From Streptomyces venezuelae (GTDB lineage Bacteria > Actinomycetota > Actinomycetes > Streptomycetales > Streptomycetaceae), in the NCBI RefSeq assembly GCF_008642315.1, contig NZ_CP029192.1, forward strand, positions 310,001-374,000: a stretch of 64,000 nt of DNA, read 5' to 3'. Every line of letters begins with the position of its first letter. Position 1 is the stretch's first letter. A program made the translations under genes and the position numbers. Positions 16,561 through 25,189 of this stretch are shown piece by piece. The notes beneath the pieces were generated by a model. It was not told where the DNA came from. It searched no databases and saw nothing but the letters and a program-made list of their open reading frames with translations.

Positions 16561-17217
16561 TCAGTGGCCCCGGGCGATCCACTCCTCCAGATGGGGCGCT
16601 TCCGCGCCGACCGTCGTGCTGTCACCGTGCCCAGTGCGCACCACCGTCGCGGGCGGCAGCGTCAGGATCCGCTCCTTGATGGACTCCACGATCGTCGGGA
16701 AGTCACTGAACGAACGGCCCGTGGCGCCCGGGCCGCCGGCGAACAGCGTGTCGCCGGTGAAGACCGTGCCGAGGGCGGGCGCGTGCAGGCTGACCGCGCC
16801 GTGGCAGTGGCCCGGCGTGTGCAGCACCTTCAGGACCGCTCCCGCGACGGCCAGTTCCTGTCCGTCGGAGAGCTCGCCGTCCGGGGCGCGGTCAGGGTGC
16901 GTCTGCTTCCACAGCTCCGTGTCCGCCGGGTGCAGCAGGATCGGCGCACCCGTGCGGGCGGCGAGCGCCGGGGCCGCGTCGATGTGGTCGTCGTGGGCGT
17001 GCGTGCAGATGATCGCGACCAGCCGCCGTTCCCCCACGGCGGCCGCGATCGCGTCCGCGTCGTGCGCGGCGTCGATGACGACGCACTCACTGTCGTCGCC
17101 CACGATCCACACGTTGTTGTCGACGTCCCAGGTGCCGCCGTCCAGGGAGAAGGTCCCCGACGTGACGATGTGGTCGATGCGCACGCCGGACGCGTCGCGC
17201 TCGGTCTCGGCCGCCAT
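16561..17217 (-). CDS. MBL-fold hydrolase, probable partner of mycothiol formaldehyde dehydrogenase
   Basis: This 218-residue metallo-beta-lactamase-fold enzyme has the binuclear zinc motif THAHDDHID (His73, His75, Asp77, His78), HTPGHCHGAV and FTGDTLF further on, the glyoxalase-II-like order. The start overlaps the last base of the dehydrogenase stop (TGATG), so the two are coupled. In many actinobacteria this pair occurs together; the dehydrogenase makes S-formylmycothiol and the hydrolase is thought to free mycothiol and formate. A strong hairpin follows. Confidence 0.88.
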   Translation of the reverse strand: MAAETERDASGVRIDHIVTSGTFSLDGGTWDVDNNVWIVGDDSECVVIDAAHDADAIAAAVGERRLVAIICTHAHDDHIDAAPALAARTGAPILLHPADTELWKQTHPDRAPDGELSDGQELAVAGAVLKVLHTPGHCHGAVSLHAPALGTVFTGDTLFAGGPGATGRSFSDFPTIVESIKERILTLPPATVVRTGHGDSTTVGAEAPHLEEWIARGH

Positions 17218-18302
17218 CAGAACATCACCACCGAACGGAGGACGTCACCGTGGTGCATGCGCTCGAAGGCCTTCTCCACGCCTTCCAGGGCGATCGTCTC
17301 CGTGACGAACGCGTCCAGGTCCAGGCGCCCCTGCCGGTACAGGTCGATGAGCATCGGGAAGTCGCGGGACGGCAGGCAGTCGCCGTACCAGCTCGACTTG
17401 AGGGCGCCGCCGCGCCCGAACACGTCGAGCAGCGGCAGCTCGATCTTCATCTCCGGGGTCGGGACGCCGACCAGGACGACCGTGCCGGCCAGGTCGCGGG
17501 CGTAGAACGCCTGCTCGTACGTCTCCGGGCGGCCGACCGCCTCGATGACGACGTCGGCTCCGTTGCCGCCGGTCAGCTCGCGGATCGCCTCGACGGGGTC
17601 GGCGGAGCGGGAGTTGACGGTGTGCGTGGCGCCGAGGCCCTTCGCGGTCTCCAGCTTCTTGTCGTCGATGTCCACGGCGATGATCCGCGCGGCTCCCGCG
17701 AGGCGGGCGCCCACGACCGCGGCATTGCCGACGCCGCCGCAGCCGATGACCGCGACCGAGTCGCCGCGGCCCACGTCACCGGTGTTGATGGCGGCGCCGA
17801 TGCCCGCCATCACGCCGCAGCCGAGGAGTCCGGCCGCGGCGGGCGAGGCCTCCGGGTCGACCTTGGTGCACTGCCCGGCGGCGACGAGGGTCTTCTCGGC
17901 GAAGGCCCCGATGCCCAGCGCGGGCGACAGCTCCGTGCCGTCGGTCAGGGTCATCTTCTGCTTCGCGTTGTGCGTGTCGAAGCAGTACTGGGGGCGGCCG
18001 CGCCGACACGCCCGGCACTGCCCGCACACCGCGCGCCAGTTCAGGATCACGAAGTCGCCGACCGCGACCTCGGAGACGCCCTCGCCGACCGACTCGACGA
18101 CGCCCGCGGCCTCGTGTCCGAGCAGGAACGGGAAGTCGTCGTTGATGCCGCCCTCGCGGTAGTGCAGGTCGGTGTGGCAGACCCCGCACGCCTGGATCTT
18201 CACGACGGCCTCTCCCGGCCCCGGATCCGGGACGATGATCGTCTCGATCCGTACCGGCTCGCCCTTCGCGCGTGCGATCACGCCCTGCACCTGCTGCGCC
18301 AT
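17217..18302 (-). CDS. mscR: S-(hydroxymethyl)mycothiol dehydrogenase (MSH-dependent formaldehyde dehydrogenase)
   Basis: This 361-residue zinc-dependent medium-chain dehydrogenase has the catalytic zinc region [15 protein letters not shown] (Cys42) and LGHE (His63), structural zinc Cys93/96/99/107 and the Rossmann motif [11 protein letters not shown]. The [14 protein letters not shown] and [10 protein letters not shown] segments and full length match the mycothiol formaldehyde dehydrogenase (MscR/AdhE2) rather than general alcohol dehydrogenases. It oxidises the formaldehyde-mycothiol adduct, and probably S-nitrosomycothiol, with NAD+. The next gene overlaps its stop and encodes the expected thioester-hydrolase-like partner. 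Confidence 0.92.
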   Translation of the reverse strand: MAQQVQGVIARAKGEPVRIETIIVPDPGPGEAVVKIQACGVCHTDLHYREGGINDDFPFLLGHEAAGVVESVGEGVSEVAVGDFVILNWRAVCGQCRACRRGRPQYCFDTHNAKQKMTLTDGTELSPALGIGAFAEKTLVAAGQCTKVDPEASPAAAGLLGCGVMAGIGAAINTGDVGRGDSVAVIGCGGVGNAAVVGARLAGAARIIAVDIDDKKLETAKGLGATHTVNSRSADPVEAIRELTGGNGADVVIEAVGRPETYEQAFYARDLAGTVVLVGVPTPEMKIELPLLDVFGRGGALKSSWYGDCLPSRDFPMLIDLYRQGRLDLDAFVTETIALEGVEKAFERMHHGDVLRSVVMF

Positions 18303-18439
18303 GACTACAGCCCTTCTCTGTCCACTCGTCTTACTCCCACATCGTTACAGGTCGAGCGCTTCGACACAGCACTCCCTCCGCCCCTTTCGGAGACCACAGG
18401 GCACCGATTCCGTGGACCACGCGTCCCGCGATCTAGGGT

Positions 18440-19303
18440 GTGTCCGTGCGCACCCTCGCCGCCCAGACCCTGCTGCCGGTCAACACGGCGCTCGCCGTCT
18501 CCCTGCTCGTGCTGCTGCTGGCCGCCGCGACGGCGGCAGCCGTCTTCCGGCTCGCCCCGGACGGCTCGCACGGCCGGGCGCGGGAGATCGTGATCGCGGG
18601 CGTCCGCGCAACCGCGCAGCTGGCGGCCGCGTCCCTCGTCATCGCCTGGGTCGTGCACCACACGGCCGCCCTCTACGCCTTCCTCCTCCTCATGTTCGCG
18701 GTGGCCACCCGCACGGCAGGCCGGCGCGTCACGACGAACTCCACCTGGTGGTGGGCGGCCCTGCCCGTCGCGGGACCCGTCGTCCCGATCGTCGCCGGAC
18801 TCACCCTCGCGGGCCTGCTCCCGGTGCGGGGCGTCGCCATGATCCCCGTGACCGGCATCCTCATCGGCGGCGCGCTCACCGCGACGGTCCTCGCGGGCCG
18901 CCGCGCGCTCGACGAACTGCACACGCGGTACGGCGAGTTCGAGGCCGGCATCGCCCTCGGCCTGCCCGACCACGACGCACGCATCGAGGTGATCCGCCCC
19001 GCCGCGTCGGACGCGCTGCTGCCCGGCCTCGACCAGACCCGCACGGTGGGCCTGGTCACCCTGCCCGGCGCGTTCGTCGGCATGCTCCTGGGCGGCGCGT
19101 CCCCGGCGATGGCCGGGGCGGTGCAGCTCTTCGTGCTCATCGCCCTGATGGCGGTCCAGGCGATCGCGGTGGCACTGACGGTGGAACTGGTCGCGCACGG
19201 CCGCCTGCACAGAACGCCCCCTACGCCCCCTGCTCCCTCCACTCCCTCTGCTCCCTCTGGTCCCTCCGCTCCTTCGCGAGGAAGCCCGCCGCAGCCGCGG
19301 TGA
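18440..19303 (+). CDS. FetB/UPF0014-type membrane permease
   Basis: This 287-residue protein starts at GTG 18440 (GTG 18446 is an alternative). About seven transmembrane helices are seen. Typical FetB-family stretches are IAGVRATAQLAAASLVI, the GVAMIPVTGILIGGALTATVLAGRRALDEL region and LVTLPGAFVGMLLGGASPAMAGAVQL. The family is the membrane half of an ABC exporter associated with iron or stress resistance; no FetA ATPase gene is adjacent. The C-terminal 30 residues are a Pro/Ser/Thr repeat (PPTPPAPSTPSAPSGPSAPS) from a CTCC-rich tandem DNA stretch and overlap the next minus-strand gene by 83 bp. The real protein may be shorter in relatives. Confidence 0.82.
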   Translation: MSVRTLAAQTLLPVNTALAVSLLVLLLAAATAAAVFRLAPDGSHGRAREIVIAGVRATAQLAAASLVIAWVVHHTAALYAFLLLMFAVATRTAGRRVTTNSTWWWAALPVAGPVVPIVAGLTLAGLLPVRGVAMIPVTGILIGGALTATVLAGRRALDELHTRYGEFEAGIALGLPDHDARIEVIRPAASDALLPGLDQTRTVGLVTLPGAFVGMLLGGASPAMAGAVQLFVLIALMAVQAIAVALTVELVAHGRLHRTPPTPPAPSTPSAPSGPSAPSRGSPPQPR

Positions 19304-19448
19304 TCCGCCGCGCCCTGCGCGACGCGTCCGAGGCGCGGTCCCGGTCGTCCACTCCCCCGGCATCGGCACCGATATCGGCCTCCGGCTCCGCGCGGCGCCG
19401 CACGCTCTTGCTCTTGCTCTTGCTGAGCCGCACGGTTCGGCGGCTCAT
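19221..19448 (-). CDS. Small basic protein, unknown
   Basis: This 75-codon gene starts at ATG 19448, overlapping the stop of the small gene before it (ATGA). The protein opens MSRRTVRLSKSKSKSVRRR, the KS repeats coming from a six-base DNA repeat. It has an acidic middle (AEPEADIGADAGG) and a charged helical end (FLAKERRDQREQREWREQ). The last 83 bp overlap the permease gene on the opposite strand. Unrecognised; the coupled start is the main support that it is translated. Confidence 0.5.
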   Translation of the reverse strand: MSRRTVRLSKSKSKSVRRRAEPEADIGADAGGVDDRDRASDASRRARRITAAAAGFLAKERRDQREQREWREQGA

Positions 19449-19624
19449 GAACGCCGCCCCTTCCGCAGGCCCTTCCTCAGGCCTTTCCGCAGGCACACGA
19501 ACGCCGGAACCACACTGTCCGCGTCGGCGTCGTGCAGCAGATGCCGCATCTCGGCCGCCTCACCGTCCCGCATGCGCCGTTCCCGCTCCTCGTCCGTGAG
19601 GTCCAGTTCTGCGACGGTCGCCAC
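19445..19624 (-). CDS. Small helical protein, unknown
   Basis: This 59-residue protein starts at GTG 19624 behind GAGGGGGAG. It begins MATVAELDLTDEERERRM, continues with AAEMRHLLHDADADSVVPAF and ends in a Lys/Gly/Leu repeat (LRKGLRKGLRKGRRS). Coding bias is good, and the ribosome binding site and ATGA overlap with the next small gene suggest a real two-gene unit. Function is unknown. Confidence 0.6.
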   Translation of the reverse strand: MATVAELDLTDEERERRMRDGEAAEMRHLLHDADADSVVPAFVCLRKGLRKGLRKGRRS

Positions 19625-19722
19625 GTCTCCCCCTCAGGCCGTACCCGAATACGTACTCCCCCCAGGATTCGTGGCTCCGGGGGCCGGGGATTGGGCGGAA
19701 GCCGGAGCGTATGCTCCGGATC

Positions 19723-20214
19723 ATGTCTGTCTACGAAGCGGTGGAAATCGAAAACCTGCAGGGCGGCCCCGCCGACCTGCGTCAGTACGAGGGCAAGGCC
19801 GTGCTGGTCGTCAACGTGGCGTCCAAGTGCGGGCTCACCCCGCAGTACGCGGGCCTGGAGCGCCTCCACGAGCAGTACGCGGCGCGTGGCTTCAGCGTGC
19901 TCGGTGTGCCCTGCAATCAGTTCATGGGCCAGGAGCCCGGCACGTCGGACGAGATCGCCGAATTCTGCTCGGCGACGTACGGCGTGACCTTCCCGATGAC
20001 GGAGAAGGTCGACGTCAACGGCGAGAACCGGCACCCGCTGTACGCGCGGCTCGTCGACACGGCGGACGCGGAGGGGCACACCGGCGACATCAGGTGGAAC
20101 TTCGAGAAGTTCCTCGTCGATCCGTCCGGCAACGTCGTGGCCCGCTTCTCGCCGCAGACCGAACCCGACGCCCCCGAGCTCGTCGGCGCCATCGAGAAGC
20201 ACCTGCCCGCCTGA
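19723..20214 (+). CDS. Glutathione-peroxidase-family thiol peroxidase
   Basis: This is a 163-residue protein if it starts at ATG 19723 (MSVYEAVEIE); an ATG at 19711 would add four residues. The active-site set is present: Cys36 in NVASKCGLTPQY (Cys instead of selenocysteine), Gln70 in PCNQFMGQEPG, and Trp125/Asn126 in RWNFEKFLVD. Bacterial members usually use thioredoxin-type reductants; in an organism without glutathione that is the likely partner. It reduces hydrogen peroxide and organic hydroperoxides. Confidence 0.92.
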   Translation: MSVYEAVEIENLQGGPADLRQYEGKAVLVVNVASKCGLTPQYAGLERLHEQYAARGFSVLGVPCNQFMGQEPGTSDEIAEFCSATYGVTFPMTEKVDVNGENRHPLYARLVDTADAEGHTGDIRWNFEKFLVDPSGNVVARFSPQTEPDAPELVGAIEKHLPA

Positions 20215-20357
20215 CGCCTCGTGAGCGGCCGCGCAAGTGATGTGACGGGGTGACACCTCCGGGCGGAGGGGGTCCCTCACCTCCGCCCGGAGCAGCGATA
20301 CCTCCTACCGGGCCAAGCCGATCTGCGGACTCCGGGCGGCGCTCATACGGTGGCTGA

Positions 20358-21557
20358 ATGGTCATCAGGTACCTTTCGCGCCCCTCCTCCTTCCGCACCG
20401 TGGCTCTCGCCCTCGGTGCTCTGGTCCTCCTGTCCTCACCTGCCGCCGCCACCGAGGCTCCGGCCGAACCCGCGCCGCCGCGGCCCGTCCCCGCGTACTC
20501 GTCGGCCCTCCTCGACCGGCCGGGCACCCAGGTCCGGCTCGGCCCCGGCGCCCCCGCCGCCCCCGCCGGTGTGTCCGCGCTCGCCTGGGTGGTGGCCGAC
20601 GCCCACACGGGCGAGGTGCTCGGCGCGCGGAACGCGCACCGCAAGCTGCCGCCCGCCTCGACGCTCAAGTCGCTCTTCGCCCTGGCGACGCTCCCCCGCC
20701 TCGACGCCGACACGCGGCACGTGGTCGCGCAGCACGAGCTCGACCGGGTCGGCGAGGGCAGCAGCATGGTGGGGGTCGCGGAAGGGCGCGCCTACCGGGT
20801 CGCCGACCTGTGGCGGGGCGTGTTCCTCAGCTCGGGGAACGACGCCGTCCATGTCCTGGCGGGGCTCAACGGCGGTCTGCGCAAGACCGTTCAGGAGATG
20901 CGCGCCAAGGCCCGCGAGCTGGGCGCGCGCGACACCCATGTCGTGTCGCCCGACGGCTATGACGCCGACGGACAGGTCTCGTCGGCGTACGACCTCGCGG
21001 TCTTCGGCAGGGCCGGGCTCGCGGACCCGGAGTTCGCCCGGTACTGCTCGACCCGGGTCGCCCAGTTCCCCGCGGGCGGCTGGTCGTACCCCATCCAGAA
21101 CACCAACCGGCTGCTGACCGGCGCCGACGGCGTGACGGCCTACCCGGGGCTCCTCGGCGTCAAGAACGGCTACACCAGCCATGCGGGCTCGACCCTCATC
21201 AGCGCGGCCCAGCGCGGCGGGCGCACGCTCGTCGTGACGGTGATGAACCCGCAGACGGGTGGTGGCCGGGCCGTGTACGAGGAGGCGCGGTCGCTGCTCG
21301 ACTGGGGGTTCGCGGCGGCCGGGAAGGTGCAGCCGGTGGGCTCGCTGGTGCCGCCGGAGGAGAGCCGCCCGGCTCCCAGCCCCGCGCACGCGGGCGGGCA
21401 GACCGACCTGGCCGTGCAGCCCGACGACTCCGAATGGCCGGCGGTGCTGCTGGTCGCCGCGGGCTCGGCCGTCATCCTGGCGGGCTGCGTCATGGCCGTC
21501 CGGCGGCGGAGGGCTACGGTGGCCCGACGCAGGGACGCACGACGCGTCATCGAATGA
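20358..21557 (+). CDS. D-alanyl-D-alanine carboxypeptidase (S11 penicillin-binding protein)
   Basis: This 399-residue protein has a signal peptide (VALALGALVLLSSPAAA, residues 14-30), then the S11 serine-peptidase domain with SxxK at Ser101-Lys104 (PASTLKSL), SGN at 159-161 and a KNG triad in GVKNGYTSHA. A Pro/Ala linker follows, then a C-terminal transmembrane helix (AVLLVAAGSAVILAGCVMAV) and an Arg-rich cytoplasmic tail, so the domain is anchored facing outwards. It trims the terminal D-Ala of peptidoglycan stem peptides. KNG instead of KTG is seen in some relatives. Confidence 0.92.
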   Translation: MVIRYLSRPSSFRTVALALGALVLLSSPAAATEAPAEPAPPRPVPAYSSALLDRPGTQVRLGPGAPAAPAGVSALAWVVADAHTGEVLGARNAHRKLPPASTLKSLFALATLPRLDADTRHVVAQHELDRVGEGSSMVGVAEGRAYRVADLWRGVFLSSGNDAVHVLAGLNGGLRKTVQEMRAKARELGARDTHVVSPDGYDADGQVSSAYDLAVFGRAGLADPEFARYCSTRVAQFPAGGWSYPIQNTNRLLTGADGVTAYPGLLGVKNGYTSHAGSTLISAAQRGGRTLVVTVMNPQTGGGRAVYEEARSLLDWGFAAAGKVQPVGSLVPPEESRPAPSPAHAGGQTDLAVQPDDSEWPAVLLVAAGSAVILAGCVMAVRRRRATVARRRDARRVIE

Positions 21558-21614
21558 GGCGTGCACCCGGTCGCTCGGGCGGTTGGCGGGCACGGGATGC
21601 GGGGAGGTCGTCCG

Positions 21615-22628
21615 GTGAGTGAGCTGCTGGGGGTGGCCGTGCTGGGGGCGGGCCACATGGGCGCCGACCACGTGCGGCGGATCGGTGGGACGGTGGGCGG
21701 GGCCCGCGTGGTGGCGGTCGCGGACCCCGACACGGCGCGGGCCGAGGCGGCGGTGGCGGGGCGCGCGGGGGTGTCCGTCCACCGGGAGGCGCAGGACGCG
21801 CTGCGTGCGCCGGGGGTGGAGGCGGTCCTGGTGGCCTCGCCGGAGGCCGCGCACGAGGAGGCCCTGCTCGCGGCCTGCGCGCTGGGTCTCCCGGTCCTCT
21901 GCGAGAAGCCGCTGACCCCCGATTCCGCGTCGGCCCTGAGGGTGGTGGAGGCAGAGGCACGCCTCGGGCGCAGGCTGATCCAGGTGGGGTTCATGCGCCG
22001 GTACGACACGGAGTACGCGGCGCTGAAATCGCTCCTCGACTCCGGGGACCTGGGCCGCCCCCTGCTGCTGCACTGCCGCCACCGGAACGTGTCGTCGCCC
22101 GCCCATTTCACGTCGTCGATGCTGATCAGCAGCTCCGTCTCCCATGAGATCGACGCGACGCGGTGGCTGCTGGGGCAGGAGATCACGGCGGTGACGGTGG
22201 TACGGCCGAGGCCGTCGGCGGGCGCGCCCCAGGGCCTGCTCGATCCGCAGCTGGTGCTCTTCGAGACGTCCGGGGGCGCGGTCGTCGACGTGGAGATCTT
22301 CGTCAACAGCGGATTCGGCTACGAGGTGCGGTGCGAGGCGGTCTGCGAACGGGGCAGCGCCCAGATCGGGGACGCGCACACGATGGTCGTCAGGACGCCG
22401 GGCCGCGCGTACGAGGACGTGGCCCAGGACTACCTGGTGCGGTTCGCCGACGCGTACGACCGGGAGGTACGGGCATGGGTGGCCGCCGCCCGCGAGGGCG
22501 GGGTCACGGGGCCGAGCGCGTGGGACGGGTACGCGGCGGCTGCCGTCGCCGAGGCGGGGGTCACCGCGCTGCGGACCGGGGCGCGTGCGGACGTGGAGCT
22601 GGCCGAGCGGCCCGCGCTGTACGGCTGA
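21615..22628 (+). CDS. Gfo/Idh/MocA-family NAD(P)-dependent oxidoreductase
   Basis: The start is set at GTG 21615 behind GGAGG (8-nt spacer), giving 337 residues. It has a Rossmann motif ([16 protein letters not shown]), then VAVADPD, the family EKPLT motif ([10 protein letters not shown]) and a DATRWLLG segment carrying the catalytic-type His/Asp pair of inositol dehydrogenase-like members ([10 protein letters not shown]). The substrate is probably an inositol or sugar derivative, but nothing in the neighbourhood fixes this. Confidence 0.87.
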   Translation: MSELLGVAVLGAGHMGADHVRRIGGTVGGARVVAVADPDTARAEAAVAGRAGVSVHREAQDALRAPGVEAVLVASPEAAHEEALLAACALGLPVLCEKPLTPDSASALRVVEAEARLGRRLIQVGFMRRYDTEYAALKSLLDSGDLGRPLLLHCRHRNVSSPAHFTSSMLISSSVSHEIDATRWLLGQEITAVTVVRPRPSAGAPQGLLDPQLVLFETSGGAVVDVEIFVNSGFGYEVRCEAVCERGSAQIGDAHTMVVRTPGRAYEDVAQDYLVRFADAYDREVRAWVAAAREGGVTGPSAWDGYAAAAVAEAGVTALRTGARADVELAERPALYG

Positions 22629-22676
22629 GGAGTCGCCGACTTTCCAGGCTTTCGATCCAGCAGATCGCCGCTCTTC

Positions 22677-23090
22677 TCAGACACCGCCGAGCAGGCGCGA
22701 GAGTCCCTGGTCGAGGTCCAGGCCCTCCCCCTCGCCGCCCGCGGGCACGACGGCGTACGACCGCACCAGGAACCTGCGCAGCACCATCTTGTCGAACTGC
22801 ACCAGGGCCAGCCCTTGGTGCGAGTGGAACTCGAGGACCGTCCGGGCCCGCCCGCACGGCCAGATGTGCACGTCACCGCTGCCCGCCGGCGCACTCATCC
22901 CCTCCTCCAGGAGCTGCCTGGCGAAGATCCACGTGACCTCCGCACCGTCGAGCGAAGCCTGCGAAGGGAAGATCATCTGGATGGCCAGGGGGTCCTCCGC
23001 CGAGTAGCGCAGGACGACGGGCAGAGCGCGTTCGCGACCCTCGGGGGTGATGAGACGGGCACGTGCGGGCTGTTCGAGGGTGACGGCCAT
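22677..23090 (-). CDS. SsgA-family sporulation/cell-division regulator
   Basis: This 137-residue protein starts at ATG 23090 with GGAG eight bases upstream. The SsgA-like fold is clear from ALPVVLRYSAEDPLAIQMIF, VTWIFARQLLEEGM, GDVHIWPCGRARTVLEFHS and the terminal DLDQGLSRLL. SsgA-like proteins are restricted to morphologically complex actinobacteria and act in septum placement, spore-wall assembly or autolysis control. Which paralogue (A-G) this is cannot be settled by eye. It supports the Streptomyces assignment. Confidence 0.9.
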   Translation of the reverse strand: MAVTLEQPARARLITPEGRERALPVVLRYSAEDPLAIQMIFPSQASLDGAEVTWIFARQLLEEGMSAPAGSGDVHIWPCGRARTVLEFHSHQGLALVQFDKMVLRRFLVRSYAVVPAGGEGEGLDLDQGLSRLLGGV

Positions 23091-23343
23091 GAGCGGGGCT
23101 CCACTTCTGGTGTTTCTGGCGCTCTGTATCTCGGTGTCTCGGTGCTGTGCTGCGACTGCGGAGGTTCTGCGGTTGCGGGGACTCCTGTGCCCTTATGACC
23201 CCCTAAGCGGGGGCGTTATTACGCCAATCTGTCGAGATTCCCATGTGACCTACGCCACTCGACTTCCCTTACTCGGACATTAGTGACCTAGAGTTGCGAA
23301 CTCGTCCGAACCCCCCGCAGTGGGAACGGGAGAGTGTCCTGCC

Positions 23344-25083
23344 ATGACCGACGTCCCTGCCGACGTCCCCTCGGGCATATCCGCGGAGCCTGCCGTCACG
23401 CCCGCCCGGGTGCCCACCACAGGCGATTACACGCGTGTCTTCGAGGCACATCAGTCACGCCTGTTGGCGTACGCGCGCTCGCTCACCGGCAACGCCTGGC
23501 TCGCGGACGATCTCGTCGCGGAGGCGCACTTCCGGGTGTGGCGGCGGCTGTCCGCCGGGCACGAGATCGAGAACGTACCCGCGTATCTGATGACGACCGT
23601 GCGACATCTGGCGGCGACGGTCGGCCGTGGCGCCGCGGGCCGGGAGACACCGCGCGACCCGCAGGCACCGGAGTCCCTCCGCGCGATGGGTGTGGAGGAC
23701 TCCCCCTTCGGCGGGAACGGCACGGAACCGGATCCTGCCGTGCGCGTCTCTTCCGTCGACCTGCTGACCCGCGTCCTCGGGCAGCTGCCCGAACGGTGGG
23801 TGCAGGCGCTGTGGCTCGCGGAGGCCGAGGGGCAGCCGCTCGACACGATCGGCCGACGCATCGGCGCCGGGCGAGGTGCGACGGCCGTACTGCTGCACCG
23901 GGCGCGCGAGGGCATGCGTCAGGCGTTCCTCCGCGCGCACCCGGGAACCCCGGAGAACCCCTCGTGCGAGGGCCACTGGGACCGCATGCCCGCTCACGTC
24001 CGGGGCGAGGCGTCACCGCGCCAGTCGGAGCGGCTCCTGTCCCACCTGGCCGGATGCACGGACTGCCGCGCCCGCCTCGCCCTGCTGACCCGCGCGAACG
24101 ACCGCCTCCCGGCGCTCACGGGCCCCGCTCTTCTGATCTTCGTCCTCGGCGGTTCGGGGAAGTTCCTCGTTCCGATGGTGGCTGTGGGCGCGGGGGCCGG
24201 GTCGGGGTCCGGCGCGGGGGCCGGGCCTGCGGTTCACGGAGGCGCCAGTGCGCTGCGACACGGGGTACGGCACGTCCTCACCGGCGGCGGGAAGCTGTCG
24301 GTCGCGGCATCCGGAGCGATCGGAGTGACCGTGGCGGGGGTCGTGGTCGCGGCGGGTCTGGCCCTGACCGGCGGAACGAGCCAGTCGGCGGCGCCGGAAC
24401 CCCAGGCCGCGCCGGCGGAGACCGCCCTGCCTCATCGGCCGGCCCCGCCGTGGCAGGCAGCGCCGGAGGGGAAGGGCGAGGAAACGTCGGGCGAGTCGGG
24501 TGGTGGGGGCGATGCGGGCGGCTCGCGCGGCACGGGTGAGTCAGACGGCTCGCGCGATGCAGACGCGTCGGACGGTTCGCGCGATGCGGGTGCGGCGGAC
24601 GGCTCACGCGATGCGGGTGCGGCGGACGGTTTGGGCGATACGGGTGAGTCGGAAGGTTCTCATCAGGCGGACGGCTCGGACCGCACCCGTGATTCGGCCG
24701 GCTCGGACGCCTCTGCCGACCGGCAGGAGACGCAGGACCCGTCCTCGCCTCCCCGCACGACAGCCGACCAGTCGGCGGGTCCGGGCCAGCCCCGGCCCCA
24801 GACCCCCGACCGCCCCGCACCCACCCGCCCCGCACCGGACGGCGAAGCGACCCCCACCCCACAGGAGCCGATCACTCCCCGGCCCACGCCCCCTCCAGTC
24901 CCACCCACACCCACGCCAACGCCGACACCGACACATCCACCCCTGCCGACCCCCACCCCCACTCCCACCCCCACCGAACCCCGGCCGCCAGTGGACCCCA
25001 CACCCGTAGACCCCCACCCCAGCGACCCGGACTCCGTCTGCGAGCCCTGGATCGGCCCGATCCACATCTGCCACCGGCCCTGA
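23344..25083 (+). CDS. ECF-type sigma factor fused to zinc-finger anti-sigma-like and transmembrane module
   Basis: This 579-residue protein is read from ATG 23344. Sigma region 2 (YTRVFEAHQSRLLAYARSLT, about 29-70) and region 4 (LGQLPERWVQALWLAEAEGQ, about 145-195) are followed by a ZAS-like site His234-x3-Cys238-x2-Cys241 (HLAGCTDC), typical of anti-sigma factors. A transmembrane helix (VTVAGVVVAAGLALTGG, about 320-345), a nine-residue DGSRDAGAA repeat region and a long Pro/Thr tail (PTPTPTP) follow. The chain thus looks like a sigma factor and its membrane anti-sigma in one polypeptide. The tail is probably extracytoplasmic. No separate anti-sigma gene is adjacent. Confidence 0.85.
   Translation: MTDVPADVPSGISAEPAVTPARVPTTGDYTRVFEAHQSRLLAYARSLTGNAWLADDLVAEAHFRVWRRLSAGHEIENVPAYLMTTVRHLAATVGRGAAGRETPRDPQAPESLRAMGVEDSPFGGNGTEPDPAVRVSSVDLLTRVLGQLPERWVQALWLAEAEGQPLDTIGRRIGAGRGATAVLLHRAREGMRQAFLRAHPGTPENPSCEGHWDRMPAHVRGEASPRQSERLLSHLAGCTDCRARLALLTRANDRLPALTGPALLIFVLGGSGKFLVPMVAVGAGAGSGSGAGAGPAVHGGASALRHGVRHVLTGGGKLSVAASGAIGVTVAGVVVAAGLALTGGTSQSAAPEPQAAPAETALPHRPAPPWQAAPEGKGEETSGESGGGGDAGGSRGTGESDGSRDADASDGSRDAGAADGSRDAGAADGLGDTGESEGSHQADGSDRTRDSAGSDASADRQETQDPSSPPRTTADQSAGPGQPRPQTPDRPAPTRPAPDGEATPTPQEPITPRPTPPPVPPTPTPTPTPTHPPLPTPTPTPTPTEPRPPVDPTPVDPHPSDPDSVCEPWIGPIHICHRP
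24517..24678 (+). repeat. Tandem 27-bp repeats inside the sigma-factor fusion gene
   Basis: About six imperfect 27-bp units, four of them clear at 24544, 24571, 24598 and 24625, encode a nine-residue unit of the DGSRDAGAA type. They lie between the transmembrane helix and the Pro-rich tail. The number of units probably varies between strains. Confidence 0.8.
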
Positions 25084-25189
25084 TCCGCCGCGGTCGACCG
25101 CCCGAGGCGCGGAACGAACACACCCGCACCGCCCCGGCACGCCCCCGCCCGCCCATGCGCCCCGCCCGCCCCCGATGCAGGATGGCCTC

